Source of the DNA: Thermomonospora echinospora
GTDB taxonomy: Bacteria > Actinomycetota > Actinomycetes > Streptosporangiales > Streptosporangiaceae
Direction of reading: 5' to 3'
NCBI RefSeq assembly: GCF_900108175.1
Contig: NZ_FNVO01000001.1
Location: 585,499-649,498 of the forward strand
DNA length: 64,000 nt
Positions 7,818 through 16,714 of this stretch are shown here, piece after piece. Numbering within the stretch: position 1 is the stretch's first letter; each line of letters opens with the position of its first letter. Made by a program: the position numbers and the translations under genes. The notes below the pieces were generated by a model, which did not search any database, had not been told where the DNA came from, and worked only from the letters and a program-made list of their open reading frames with translations.

Positions 7818-7896
7818 AGACCACGATCTCAAGACCGACGCCCCGCCATCACACCGGAACCGACACGCGGGCGATCGAAAGACGAAGGAGCAGCCA

Positions 7897-9453
7897 GTGG
7901 GCGAGAGTTCTGTCTTCGGGACCGAAGCCACGCTCAACAGAAGGAACTTCCTGCGCGCCGGGCTGGCCCTCGGCGGTGCGGTGGCGGGTGCGGGCCTGCT
8001 GAGCGCCTGCAGCCCCGGTTCCTCCTCCTCGGGTGGAGGCGGCGCCCGCCGGAGCCTGACCATCGGCACCGTGGTCGTGGACGACACGATGAACCCGATG
8101 CAGGAGCAGTACACCACCTTCCAGTTCAACGCGTTCGACACGCTGGTGCGCAGGCTGCGCGGTGACGCCGACGCGACGCCCAGGCTGGCCGAGGAGTGGT
8201 CGCGCCGCGGCGACACCGTGTGGCGGTTCAGGCTGCGCTCGGGTGTCACGTTCCACAACGGGGCGCCGGTGACCGTCGACGACGTGGTGTTCAGCTTCTC
8301 CGAGCTGCTCGACAGGCAGTACGCCAACGCCTCGATCATCGGCGGCGTCAAGCAGGTGCGCAAGATCGACGCCACCACCCTGGAGATCGAGACCAGCACG
8401 CCCGACCCGCTGCTGCTCAGCCGGGTCGGCCAGATCTTCGTGGTGCCCGAGAAATACTGGAGGGACAAGGGCCCCGAGGGGTTCATGGCCGCTCCGATCG
8501 GCTCTGGACCGTTCCGAATCAAGAGCTTCGCGGTGGACCGGGGCGTGGAGTTCGCCGCCTACGACGGCTTCTACGGGACCGCCCCCAAGACCTCCGAGAT
8601 CACGCTGCGGTACTTCACCGACCCGGGTGCGCTGGCCTCCGCGCTGGAGGCCGGGGAGATCGACGCGGCCCAGAACCTCGGCGCCGAGACCATCCGCACG
8701 CTGGCCGGCCGGGACGATCTGAAGATCCACTCCGACTTCAGCGGCAACCAGAACATGTTCCAGCTCAACACCACCAAGGCGCCCTTCGACGACATCCGGG
8801 TACGGCAGGCGGCGATCAAGGCCATCGACGTCAAGGCTCTGGTCGACGCGCTGACCTACGGTGCCGGGGTGATCGAGGACGGGCAGCTCCCGGTCAAGGG
8901 GGTGTTCGGGCACACCCCGTCCATCACCCGGCCGGCCCACGACCTGGCCGGGGCCAAGAGCCTGCTGAAGTCCGCCGGGGCGGAGGGCGCCGAGATCGAG
9001 ATCTTCGGAATGTCGCTGTACAAGAAGCTGTACGAGGCGATCGGCGCCCAGCTCCAGCAGGCCGGCTTCAAACCCAAGATCAACGCGGTCGAGGTCCCGG
9101 TCTGGGTCAAGTCCTTCCGCAGCGGCTCCGACGCCCACGTCTTCTACCGGGGCGCGTCCTACACCGGGATCTTCGACGCCGACCGGCCCTACACGCACGT
9201 CTCCTCGTCCAAGAAGCCGTTCGTCAACGACAAGACGTGGGACCGGCTGATGGCCGACCAGCGCACCGAACTGGACGAGGGCAAGCGCGAGCAGAAGCTG
9301 GCCGCCTGCGCCCGGCACCTGCTCGACCAGTCCTACATCCTCTACACCTACGGGGCGCCCACGGTCGGCGGCACCCGCAAGGGGGTGTCCGGCTTCGACA
9401 ACGGCAACGGGCTGATGCTGCTGCTGGACGGCGTCGCCAAGCAGGAGGGCTGA
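7897..9453 (+). CDS. ABC importer substrate-binding lipoprotein (SBP family 5, peptide/nickel type), Tat-exported
   Basis: A 518-residue extracellular solute-binding protein that captures the substrate for the importer encoded downstream. The N-terminus has a twin-arginine motif NRRNFLRAG (Arg15-Arg16), a hydrophobic stretch and a lipobox LLSAC with Cys38 as the lipidated residue. After a Ser/Gly linker comes the family 5 fold, including TWRFRLRSGVTFHNGAP-like sequence near residue 115. GTG at 7897 is chosen because it follows GAAGGAG and places the Tat signal at the N-terminus; the open frame upstream includes the hairpin region. Tat export of a lipoprotein-type binding protein is common in actinomycetes. 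The ligand is unknown and need not be a peptide. Confidence 0.92.
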   Translation: MGESSVFGTEATLNRRNFLRAGLALGGAVAGAGLLSACSPGSSSSGGGGARRSLTIGTVVVDDTMNPMQEQYTTFQFNAFDTLVRRLRGDADATPRLAEEWSRRGDTVWRFRLRSGVTFHNGAPVTVDDVVFSFSELLDRQYANASIIGGVKQVRKIDATTLEIETSTPDPLLLSRVGQIFVVPEKYWRDKGPEGFMAAPIGSGPFRIKSFAVDRGVEFAAYDGFYGTAPKTSEITLRYFTDPGALASALEAGEIDAAQNLGAETIRTLAGRDDLKIHSDFSGNQNMFQLNTTKAPFDDIRVRQAAIKAIDVKALVDALTYGAGVIEDGQLPVKGVFGHTPSITRPAHDLAGAKSLLKSAGAEGAEIEIFGMSLYKKLYEAIGAQLQQAGFKPKINAVEVPVWVKSFRSGSDAHVFYRGASYTGIFDADRPYTHVSSSKKPFVNDKTWDRLMADQRTELDEGKREQKLAACARHLLDQSYILYTYGAPTVGGTRKGVSGFDNGNGLMLLLDGVAKQEG

Positions 9454-9456
9454 GCG

Positions 9457-10554
9457 GTGCCGGCCCCACAGCAGGGCCCCGCGGTGCCCGACGGCATGAA
9501 CCCGGCCGTCGTCCTGGACCAGCGGGGCCGGGCGGAACTGGAGTTCCTCGCCGGGATGCGCGCGGCGCTGACCCCGCTGCGCGCCAGGGTCCGCGCGCGG
9601 ATCGAGTCGTCGCCGCAGATCGCCGCCTGGGGCGGTGACGATGGCGCCGACATCGAGTCGCTGCGCGAGGCGGTCGCGGCGGAACTGGACGGCACCCCGG
9701 AGCAGGACGTGATCGGCGCCGCGCTGCGCTGGAACCGCCAGGTGCTGACCCCCCGCGCCGTGGACGCCTTCCACGCACGGCGCGACGCACTGGAGCCCCT
9801 GGCCACCGCACCGGATCCGGACGCCATCGCCGACCGCGGCGACGAGACGGTGCCCAGGTACTGGCGGTACGAGTTCCACGGCACCAGGGGCGGCTGGGAC
9901 GGCCATGAGCACATGGGGTTCGTCCACCACGAGCTGGTCTACCGTTACCTGCTGGTGCCGGCGTTCGGTGACATCTTCGCGCAGCGCGCCGCCGTCGCCG
10001 ACCGGGCACCGCGCGAGGACTACGAGAGCATCTGCGACCTGGGCTGCGGGACCGGGCAGTACACGCTCAAGCTCGCCGAGCGGTACCCCGCGGCGCGGAT
10101 CACCGGCGTGGATCTGTCGATGGCGTCGCTGCGCTACGCCCAGCGGCGGGCCGCCGACCGGGGGATGGACTGGAGGCTGGTGCGGGCGCCCGCCGAGGAC
10201 ACCGGCCTGCCCGACGGCGGCCACGACCTGGTGACCTCCTTCATCCTGCTGCACGAGATCCCGCCGCACGCGATCGAGAAGGTGTTCGCCGAGGCGTTCC
10301 GGCTGCTGCGGCCCGGCGGCGACCTGGTCTTCTCGGACGTGGCCCCCTACCGGCTACGCGGCCCGTACCAGGCGTGGCTGGACGACTGGGACGCCGAGAA
10401 CGGCCACGAGCCGTGGTGGCGTCCCGCGGCCCGCATCGACCTGGCGGCCGTCGCGGAGGCGGCCGGTTTCACCGAGGTGCGGCAGGAGGCGCTCGGCCCC
10501 GGCAGCTACCCGTGGGTCACGCTCGCCCGCCGCCCGCAGGAGGGAGGGACATGA
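9457..10554 (+). CDS. Class I SAM methyltransferase-like protein with N-terminal domain (copy 2)
   Basis: A 365-residue paralogue of the protein at 6352-7410. It shares the GGWDGH motif (145-150), motif I CDLGCGTGQYT (193-203), the acidic loop TGVDLS, SFILLHEIPPHAIEKVF and LRPGGDLVFSDVAPY, and a similar C-terminal end (GPGSYPWVTLAR). The early N-terminal region also matches (RAELEFLAGM against RAGLEFLGSL), so the whole two-domain protein was duplicated. Its GTG start lies 4 nt after the binding-protein stop, with GGAGGG inside the previous gene, and its stop overlaps the ATPase gene start (ATGA). Placing such an enzyme inside the gene order of an ABC importer is unusual. Confidence 0.85.
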   Translation: MPAPQQGPAVPDGMNPAVVLDQRGRAELEFLAGMRAALTPLRARVRARIESSPQIAAWGGDDGADIESLREAVAAELDGTPEQDVIGAALRWNRQVLTPRAVDAFHARRDALEPLATAPDPDAIADRGDETVPRYWRYEFHGTRGGWDGHEHMGFVHHELVYRYLLVPAFGDIFAQRAAVADRAPREDYESICDLGCGTGQYTLKLAERYPAARITGVDLSMASLRYAQRRAADRGMDWRLVRAPAEDTGLPDGGHDLVTSFILLHEIPPHAIEKVFAEAFRLLRPGGDLVFSDVAPYRLRGPYQAWLDDWDAENGHEPWWRPAARIDLAAVAEAAGFTEVRQEALGPGSYPWVTLARRPQEGGT

Positions 10555-11603
10555 AGATCCGGGGCGCGGTGAAGACCGCCGCGACGCTCCGGCCGCCGGC
10601 CGGGGGCGGGGCGGGTGCGGCGCTGGCCATGCGCGACGTCGAGGTGTCGCTGCCGTCCGCGCGGGGCTCGCTGCGGATCCTGCGAGGCGTGACGTTCACC
10701 GTCGGCCGCGGCGAGGTGGTCGCGGTCGCCGGGGAGTCGGGCTCGGGCAAGTCGACCTCCATCCTGGCCGCGCTGCGGCTGCTGCCGCCGGGGGCACGGG
10801 TGACCGGCTCGATCGTCCTGGACGGCGAGGACGTGCTGGCCATGCCGCGCCGCGGGCTGCGCGGGCTGCGGGCGGGCCGGGCCCGGCTGGTCTTCCAGGA
10901 CCCGTGGCGGGCGCTGCACCCGATGAAGCGCATCGGCGCCCAGCTGGTCGAGTCGGCGCGCACCGCCGACCCCGGGCTGTCGGCCGCCGCCGCCCGCGAG
11001 CTCGTCGAGCACACCCTGGCCGGCGTCGGCATCCCCGACCCGCCGGCGCGCATGCGCAGCTACCCGCACGAGATCTCCGGCGGCCAGGCCCAGCGCATCG
11101 TGATCGCGATGGCGCTGGTGGCCAGGCCCGCGGTGCTGCTGTGCGACGAGCCGACCACCGCCCTGGACGTCACCACGCAGGCCCAGATCCTGGAACTGCT
11201 GCGACGGCTCAACCGGGAGCTGGGCATCTCCATCGTGATCGCCACCCACGACCTGGACGTCATCGCCGACGTCGCCGACCGGCTCGTGGTGATGTACGCC
11301 GGCGAGGTGGTGGAGGAGGGCCCCACCGCCGAGGTGCTGTCCGCACCCCGCCACCCCTACACCTGGTCGCTGCTGCGTGCGGCGCCCGGGGCCGCCGAGG
11401 GAGGCCGGCTCCGGGCCATCGAGGGCCGCCCGCCCTCGCCCGCCGAGGAGCCGGCGGGCTGCGCGTTCGCCGCCCGCTGCCCGAGCGTCCACGAGATCTG
11501 CACGACGACACGGCCGGAGCCCCGGCACGTGCTGCCGGGCCGGGCGTCGGCTTGTCTGCGCGCCGAGGGCTACGGCCCGGTCCCCGCGGGAGGAGGCCGA
11601 TGA
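10551..11603 (+). CDS. Peptide/nickel-type ABC transporter ATP-binding protein (DppD-like)
   Basis: A 350-residue ATPase energising the importer. Walker A GESGSGKST is at 61-69, the signature ISGGQAQRI near 174-182, and Walker B LLCDEP with the H-loop THD follow. The C-terminal oligopeptide-transporter extension carries the cysteine cluster CAFAARCPSVHEIC, which in this family often binds an iron-sulfur cluster or metal. The ATG at 10551 overlaps the methyltransferase stop and follows AGGGAGGG; an earlier in-frame start would lie deep in that gene. It pairs with the next ATPase and the two permeases at 12928-14774. Confidence 0.94.
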   Translation: MKIRGAVKTAATLRPPAGGGAGAALAMRDVEVSLPSARGSLRILRGVTFTVGRGEVVAVAGESGSGKSTSILAALRLLPPGARVTGSIVLDGEDVLAMPRRGLRGLRAGRARLVFQDPWRALHPMKRIGAQLVESARTADPGLSAAAARELVEHTLAGVGIPDPPARMRSYPHEISGGQAQRIVIAMALVARPAVLLCDEPTTALDVTTQAQILELLRRLNRELGISIVIATHDLDVIADVADRLVVMYAGEVVEEGPTAEVLSAPRHPYTWSLLRAAPGAAEGGRLRAIEGRPPSPAEEPAGCAFAARCPSVHEICTTTRPEPRHVLPGRASACLRAEGYGPVPAGGGR

Positions 11604-12631
11604 GCACCCATGCTCCCGTCGCCCGCGTCAACGGCCTGGTCAAGGACTTCCGGATACCCGGCGGGCGCGTGTTGCGCGCCGTGGACGGGGTGTCCTTCGA
11701 GGTCGGGCGGGGTGAGACGCTGGGCCTGGTGGGCGAGTCCGGCAGCGGCAAGTCCACCGTGGCGCGGATGCTGATCCGGCTGGACAGGCCCACCGCCGGA
11801 AGCGTCGAGTTCGAGGGCGCCGACATCACCGCGCTGCGCGGGGCCGCGCTGCGCCGCCAGGTCCGCCGCCGCATGGCGATGGTCTTCCAGAGCTCGTCCA
11901 CCTCGCTCAACCCGTACCAGCGGGTGGGCGAGGTGCTCGCCGAGCCACTGCGGGTGCACCGGGTCGGTGAGGCCGGGGCCAGAGGCCGGGCCGTCGAGAC
12001 GATGATGGAACGGGTCGGACTGGACCCCGCGTTCGCCGGCCGCTACCCACGGGAGCTGTCGGGCGGGCAGCGGCAGCGGGTCGGCATCGCCCGCGCCCTG
12101 ATGCTCGACCCGTCGCTGATCGTCGCGGACGAGCCGACCGCCTCACTGGACGTGTCGGTGCAGGCGCAGGTGGTCAACCTGCTCCAGGACCTGCAGCGGG
12201 ACCTGGGGTTGTCCTACCTGTTCATCACCCACGACCTGGGCCTGGTCCGGCATCTGAGCCACCGCGTCGCGGTCATGTACCTGGGCCGCCTGGTGGAGGT
12301 CGGTGACACCGCCCAGGTGTTCGCCGAGCCGGCGCATCCCTATGCCGCGATGCTGGTGTCGATGCGGCGGCAGGCCGAGCACCGGATCCTGCCGGCCGGG
12401 GAGATTCCCTCGCCGATCGACCGGCCGTCGGGCTGTGTGTTCCGCTCACGCTGCCCGATCGCCCAGGCGCGCTGCGAGCGGGACGTCCCGCCGCTGGTGG
12501 AGATCGCCCCGGGCCGCCGCGCCGCCTGCCACTTCCCCGGGGAACTGCGGCCGGGTGGAACCGACGCCCCTGTCCATGTTCCGGCGGCCCCGCCGCTGGT
12601 CGCCCCGCTGACTTCGCAGAAAGGCCGGTGA
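11600..12631 (+). CDS. Peptide/nickel-type ABC transporter ATP-binding protein (DppF-like)
   Basis: A 343-residue second ATPase of the importer. Walker A GESGSGKST is at 45-53, signature LSGGQRQRVGIARAL, Walker B LIVADEPTASLD, H-loop ITHD. The C-terminal motif CVFRSRCPIAQARC again supplies the Opp/Dpp cysteine cluster. The ATG overlaps the preceding stop (ATGA) after GGAGGAGG. The upstream ATPase and this one normally form a heterodimer beneath the two membrane subunits. Confidence 0.94.
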   Translation: MSTHAPVARVNGLVKDFRIPGGRVLRAVDGVSFEVGRGETLGLVGESGSGKSTVARMLIRLDRPTAGSVEFEGADITALRGAALRRQVRRRMAMVFQSSSTSLNPYQRVGEVLAEPLRVHRVGEAGARGRAVETMMERVGLDPAFAGRYPRELSGGQRQRVGIARALMLDPSLIVADEPTASLDVSVQAQVVNLLQDLQRDLGLSYLFITHDLGLVRHLSHRVAVMYLGRLVEVGDTAQVFAEPAHPYAAMLVSMRRQAEHRILPAGEIPSPIDRPSGCVFRSRCPIAQARCERDVPPLVEIAPGRRAACHFPGELRPGGTDAPVHVPAAPPLVAPLTSQKGR

Positions 12632-12637
12632 GCCGAC

Positions 12638-12931
12638 ATGCCCGGATTCGCCGCCGACCATCCGGTCTACCTGGACGGGTCCGTCCCCATGGACGGGCTG
12701 TTCAACGCACTGCTGGAGGTCGCCTCCGAGGTGTGGGTGCTGCGTGACCGCTTCGCCGTGCTGGAGCAGCTGCTGCGCGAGCGCGGATCGGTGACCCGCG
12801 ACGACATCGACCTGTTCCAGCCCGGACCCGAGCTGCGCGAACGGCTGGCCGCCGAACGGCGGGCCTTCCTGGAACGCGTGCTGGAGTCGGTGGCCGCCGC
12901 GACGCCGCCGGGACAGGAGCGCGCCCGGTGA
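12638..12931 (+). CDS. Small helical protein (copy 2), paralogue of 7407-7712
   Basis: A 97-residue protein of unknown function, predicted helical and soluble. The central segment VASEVWVLRDRFAVLEQLL followed by RERG mirrors the copy at 7407-7712, and the C-terminal thirds also align (RERLAAERRAFLERVL against ARLGEERGAFVSRVF). It lies 6 nt after the second ATPase gene and overlaps the first permease gene (GTGA). Two methyltransferase-like proteins and two of these small proteins in one operon suggest one partner per enzyme. No named family is recognised. Confidence 0.8.
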   Translation: MPGFAADHPVYLDGSVPMDGLFNALLEVASEVWVLRDRFAVLEQLLRERGSVTRDDIDLFQPGPELRERLAAERRAFLERVLESVAAATPPGQERAR

Positions 12932-13854
12932 TCGGCTACATCGTCCGGCGGCTGCTGCTGGTGGCCCTGGTGGCCTGTGGTGTGACGACGCTGCTGTTCG
13001 TGCTGGCGCGGCTGTCGGGCGACCCGGCCGAGCTGCTGTCGCCGCCGGAGGCCCCGCCCGAGGTGGTGGAGGCGACCCGGATCCGGCTGGGGCTGGACGC
13101 GCCGCTGGCGGTGCAGTACGCCAAGGCCCTGGCGAGCTCGTTCACCTTGGACTTCGGGCAGTCGTTCGCGTTCCACCAGCCGGCCGCCCAGATGGTCTTC
13201 CAGCGGCTGGCGCCCAGCCTGTGGATCGTGGTGCCGTCGATCGTGCTGTCGGTGCTGCTGTCGTTCGCGATCGGGGTGGCCGCCGCGCTGCGGCCCAGCC
13301 GCCTCAGCGGCCGGCTCCTCATGGCGGGCACGTTCCTGACCGGCAGTGTGCCGTACTTCTGGCTGGCGCTGCTGCTGGTGCTGCTGTTCGCGGTCAACCT
13401 GGGGTGGCTGCCGGCCACCGGCGGGGAGGGGTTCACCAGCCTGGTCATCCCGGTGACCGCGCTCACCGTCGCGGCGGTGTCGACCAGCGCCCGGCTGGCC
13501 CGGGGACAGCTGCTGGACTCGTTCGGCGAGGGTTACGTGCTCACCGCGCGGTCCAAGGGCGTGGCGCCCTGGCGGGTGCTGCTCGGGCACGCGCTGCCCG
13601 GCGCGCTGCCGCCGATGCTGGCGTGGCTGGGGATCGAGTTCTCGTTCCTGTTCAGCGCGCTGCTGGTGCTGGAGCCGTTGCTCGGCTACAACGGCCTCGG
13701 CGCGCTGCTCATCCGCAGTGTGGCCAACCAGGACTTCCCGCTGGTGCAGGCCAGCGTGTTCTGCATGGCCATGCTGATCACACTGGTCAACATCGGCATG
13801 GACGTGATCGTCCGGCTGGTCGACCCCCGGCTGCGGACGAAGGCGGCGACATGA
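12928..13854 (+). CDS. Peptide/nickel-type ABC transporter permease (DppB-like)
   Basis: A 308-residue inner-membrane permease with about six transmembrane segments. It starts with the typical MIGYIVRRLLLVALVACGVT anchor helix. The cytoplasmic EAA-like loop is around YVLTARSKGVAPWRVLLGHAL (about 199-219), which contacts the ATPases. GTG start overlaps the stop of the small protein gene. It forms the membrane channel with the next permease. Confidence 0.94.
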   Translation: MIGYIVRRLLLVALVACGVTTLLFVLARLSGDPAELLSPPEAPPEVVEATRIRLGLDAPLAVQYAKALASSFTLDFGQSFAFHQPAAQMVFQRLAPSLWIVVPSIVLSVLLSFAIGVAAALRPSRLSGRLLMAGTFLTGSVPYFWLALLLVLLFAVNLGWLPATGGEGFTSLVIPVTALTVAAVSTSARLARGQLLDSFGEGYVLTARSKGVAPWRVLLGHALPGALPPMLAWLGIEFSFLFSALLVLEPLLGYNGLGALLIRSVANQDFPLVQASVFCMAMLITLVNIGMDVIVRLVDPRLRTKAAT

Positions 13855-14774
13855 CGACGATGGCCAAGACGGCCGGCCGGACCAGGGCTCCGCGGAGCCG
13901 GTCGCGGGCGGCCGAGACCGCCCGGCGGGCCTGGTCGGACGCCTCCGGGCGGATCGCGATGGTGCTGCTGGCGGTGCTGGTGCTGGCCGCGCTGCTGGCG
14001 CCGCTGCTGGCGCCGTCCGACCCGGCCGCCCAGAACCTGGCGGCCGCGAGCCGGCCGCCGTCCTGGCTCGGCGGGGAGGGCGGCCACCTGCTGGGCACCG
14101 ACACCCTGGGCCGGGACGTGTTCAGCCGGCTGCTGTACGGGCTGCGGCTCAGCATGGTCGTCGGTGTCGTCACCGCCACCGCCTCGGCGCTGTTCGGCCT
14201 GCTGCTCGGCCTGCTGGCGGGCTACTACGAGAGCACCGCGGGCATGGTGCTGATGCGACTGGCCGACGTTCAGTTCGCGGTGCCGTTCGTGGCGGTCGGC
14301 GTGGCGCTGGCCGCGGTGGTCGGCCCCGGTGTCGTCAAGCTGATGATCATCCTGGCGGTGTGGGGCTGGGTGAACTACGCCCGGACGATTGCCAACTCGG
14401 TCTCGCAGGTCAAGCGGATGGAGTTCGTCACCGCGGCCCGCACGATCGGCGCCCGCACCCCGGCGATCCTGCTACGGCACATCGCGCCCAGCGTGCTGGG
14501 GCCGGTGATCATCCTGTGGTCCACCAGCGCCGGGGTCCTGGTCCTGGTGGAGAGCGCGCTGAGCATGCTCGGACTGGGCGTCCAGCCGCCGGACTTCTCT
14601 CTGGGCAGCATGCTGGCCGACTCGCGGACCACGCTCCGGCTGGCGTGGTGGGCGACGGTGTTCCCGGGGCTGGCCATCATGGTGGTCGTGGTGGCGTTCA
14701 ACCTGTTGGGCGACGCGCTGCGGGACGCCTTCAACCCCTCGGTGCGCACCGAACACGATCCCGAGTTGTGGTGA
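13851..14774 (+). CDS. Peptide/nickel-type ABC transporter permease (DppC-like)
   Basis: A 307-residue permease with a basic cytoplasmic N-terminus, an anchor helix (about 34-53), the DppC signature HLLGTDTLGRDVFSRLLYG (about 79-97), and five further helices. The EAA-like loop is FVTAARTIGARTPAILLRH. The ATG overlaps the preceding stop (ATGA). It is the last gene of the rightward operon and is followed 20 bp later by a strong palindromic terminator. Confidence 0.94.
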   Translation: MTTMAKTAGRTRAPRSRSRAAETARRAWSDASGRIAMVLLAVLVLAALLAPLLAPSDPAAQNLAAASRPPSWLGGEGGHLLGTDTLGRDVFSRLLYGLRLSMVVGVVTATASALFGLLLGLLAGYYESTAGMVLMRLADVQFAVPFVAVGVALAAVVGPGVVKLMIILAVWGWVNYARTIANSVSQVKRMEFVTAARTIGARTPAILLRHIAPSVLGPVIILWSTSAGVLVLVESALSMLGLGVQPPDFSLGSMLADSRTTLRLAWWATVFPGLAIMVVVVAFNLLGDALRDAFNPSVRTEHDPELW

Positions 14775-14793
14775 CCCCGGTACGGGACGAAGA

Positions 14794-14827
14794 CCGAGAG
14801 GCCGGCTGCCGGCAGCCGGCCTCTCGG
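14794..14827. terminator. Bidirectional terminator, 34-bp perfect palindrome
   Basis: Two 17-bp arms (14794-14810 and 14811-14827) are exact complements, giving a very stable hairpin with only a CCGG turn. It lies between the convergent permease and flavoprotein dehydrogenase genes and can stop transcription from both sides. Confidence 0.8.
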
Positions 14828-14843
14828 CGTTGCGGCCCGGGGA

Positions 14844-16181
14844 TCAGCCGGCCGCGCCGGCGAGGTGGTCGGCGGCCAGGTACGCCAGGCCCAGCGCCGG
14901 CAGCAGGCCGTTGCCCGCCAGGTAGCCGGCCGCGCCGTGTCCGGAGACGCCCATCGCGGCGCCGCCGGAGGCGTACAGCCCGGCGATGGGCGTTCCGTCC
15001 TCCCGCAGGACGCGCGCGTGCTGGTCGACCACGAGCCCGCCCTGGGTGTGGAACAGGCACGGGCTGACGCGCACCGCGGCGTAGGGCGGCTCCAGCGGCG
15101 CCTCCCACCAGGTCCGCCCGAACGGGTCGGACGCCGTGCCCGAGGCGGCCCGTCCGGCGGCGGCCAGGGTGGCCTCCAGCCGTGCGGGCTCGACGTCCAT
15201 CGTCTCGGCGAGCTCACCGGTGTCGGCCGCCCAGTGCAGCGCCCCCGACTCGACCGTGTCGCGGAAGTCCTGGAACGGCAGGCAGGCGTCGTGGATCCGC
15301 CGGTCGAGCACGATCCAGCCGTGGTCGCCCCGCCGGGCGGCGAGCTTGGCGGCGTACTCGGAGTAGCCGCACGTCTCGTCGCCGAAACGGTCGCCCGCCC
15401 GGTCGGTCATCACCGCACCGTGCATGATCGTCGCCCAGCCGACCAGCGTCCCGGCGGGCAGCGCCACGGCCGCGTGGCCCTGGTAGGCGTCCATGAAGGC
15501 GGTGGCCGCGCCCAGTCCCGCGCCGATCCGCAGCGCATCCCCGGACGCGTGCTCGCCGCCGTGGTAGGTCGCGTCGGCGATCTCCGGGAGGTGCCGCCGC
15601 ACCAGGTCGGGTGCGGCACCGAAACCGCCGGTGGCCAGCAGCACGGCGGCGCAGTCGATCTCCTCCCGGGCGCCGTCCGGGTACTCCACCACGGCCGCCC
15701 CGTCGCCGATCCCGACCAGCCGGGCGGGGACCAGCATGTCGATTCCGGAGGCCGCCCGCGCCAGGTGGTCGAGCATCGCCCGCCCCGAGCGCCCGGGGAT
15801 CGTGTGGCACCGCAACGCCGAGTGGCCCGGATAGGGGAAGTCGGTCACCAGCTCCATCGGCAGCCCGACCCCATCGGCGAGCCATTCCACCAGCGGCGCG
15901 CTCACCGACGCCAGCGCCCGGGCCAGGCGCTCGTCGGCCTGCCCGTGCGTCTTGGCCATGATGTCGGCGACGAACCGGTCGGGGGAGTCGGTTATCGCGG
16001 CCTCCCGCTGCCAGCGGCTGCCCGCTCCGGGGATCATGGCGGTGGACATCGAGGTGTTGTTGCCCCGCCGGAAGTGCTCGTCGACGTCGACGACCACCAC
16101 CGACAGCCCGTGTGAGGCCGCGCGCAGCGCCCCGGCGAGCCCGCCGCCGGCCCCCGCCACCACCAGATCGACACCGCTCAT
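14844..16181 (-). CDS. FAD-binding dehydrogenase (fumarate reductase / 3-ketosteroid dehydrogenase-like flavoprotein)
   Basis: A 445-residue flavoprotein of the FAD_binding_2 type, which desaturates or reduces a C-C bond next to an activating carbonyl. The N-terminal dinucleotide motif is DLVVAGAGGGLAGALRAA (about 5-22), with an acidic strand 2 end (VVVDVDEH). The C-terminal FAD-binding region is GTPIAGLYASGGAAMG through GYLAGNGLLPALGLAY. FHTQGGLVVD is typical of the group that includes fumarate and urocanate reductases and tricarballylate dehydrogenase. At 445 residues it is a little short of the usual 470-570. ATG follows GGAGGGG. Faces away from the second IclR gene across a 600-bp region with palindromic operators, so it is probably in the same regulon. 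Confidence 0.88.
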   Translation of the reverse strand: MSGVDLVVAGAGGGLAGALRAASHGLSVVVVDVDEHFRRGNNTSMSTAMIPGAGSRWQREAAITDSPDRFVADIMAKTHGQADERLARALASVSAPLVEWLADGVGLPMELVTDFPYPGHSALRCHTIPGRSGRAMLDHLARAASGIDMLVPARLVGIGDGAAVVEYPDGAREEIDCAAVLLATGGFGAAPDLVRRHLPEIADATYHGGEHASGDALRIGAGLGAATAFMDAYQGHAAVALPAGTLVGWATIMHGAVMTDRAGDRFGDETCGYSEYAAKLAARRGDHGWIVLDRRIHDACLPFQDFRDTVESGALHWAADTGELAETMDVEPARLEATLAAAGRAASGTASDPFGRTWWEAPLEPPYAAVRVSPCLFHTQGGLVVDQHARVLREDGTPIAGLYASGGAAMGVSGHGAAGYLAGNGLLPALGLAYLAADHLAGAAG

Positions 16182-16214
16182 CGGGTCCCCTCCGCTTCCG
16201 CCGCCCGCGAATAT

Positions 16215-16231
16215 GTTCCGCTGAACGGAAC
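16215..16231. promoter_or_regulatory. Palindromic operator candidate for the second IclR regulator
   Basis: GTTCCGCTGAACGGAAC has perfect 6-bp arms around a 5-nt centre. It lies 34 bp upstream of the flavoprotein dehydrogenase start codon (leftward). Confidence 0.6.
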
Positions 16232-16335
16232 GAACATGTTGCTCTCCCTAATTTCGGTCCGTTCCCCTTAGCCTAAGGGAGCGCTCTGATCAGCGATGTA
16301 GTGCCATGGAGGAAAGAATTTCGGACGGTGAAATT

Positions 16336-16354
16336 CGTTCCGCTGACCAGAACG
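16336..16354. promoter_or_regulatory. Second copy of the GTTCCGCTGA-type operator
   Basis: CGTTCCGCTGACCAGAACG has 5-bp inverted arms and matches the copy at 16215-16231 at 15 of its 17 central positions. Confidence 0.5.
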
Positions 16355-16714
16355 CTTTGGTGATGGGGGTGTGGGCATGGACTGCGGGCCGCCGGACGAC
16401 ATCCCCGGGTTCCCGTCGTCGCGATCGCCGGTCACGGTGGCGCCATCGGCCGAAACGGAATCGTTCGCCCCGTTCATGGGGATGGAGCGCTGATTCCAGC
16501 CCGGGGCCGGTCACGTGATGCATGCCGGTCGCCTCGCGATGGCCCTGCGGTCGGGTGTTCCGGTGTCCGGTACGGCAGTGGATCTCGGTCATCGCCCAGC
16601 CTCCTGCCCGCCGTCGGGGCGCCGCAAAGAAGCAGGTGGGAAGGGGGGTAGGGGGTGGGCGGTCGATTGACGTCCGCTCAGTTGACCGCGTATCGTTCCG
16701 TTCTCGTAAACGTT

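Noticed and set aside
7849-10269. 806-codon minus-strand open frame under the binding protein and second methyltransferase genes
   Set aside because: No protein-like motifs; both genes on the plus strand have full domain structure, so this is a codon-bias shadow.
16306-16518. 70-codon frame in the intergenic region
   Set aside because: Arg/Ser-rich, no good ribosome-binding site, and it overlaps an operator-like palindrome.
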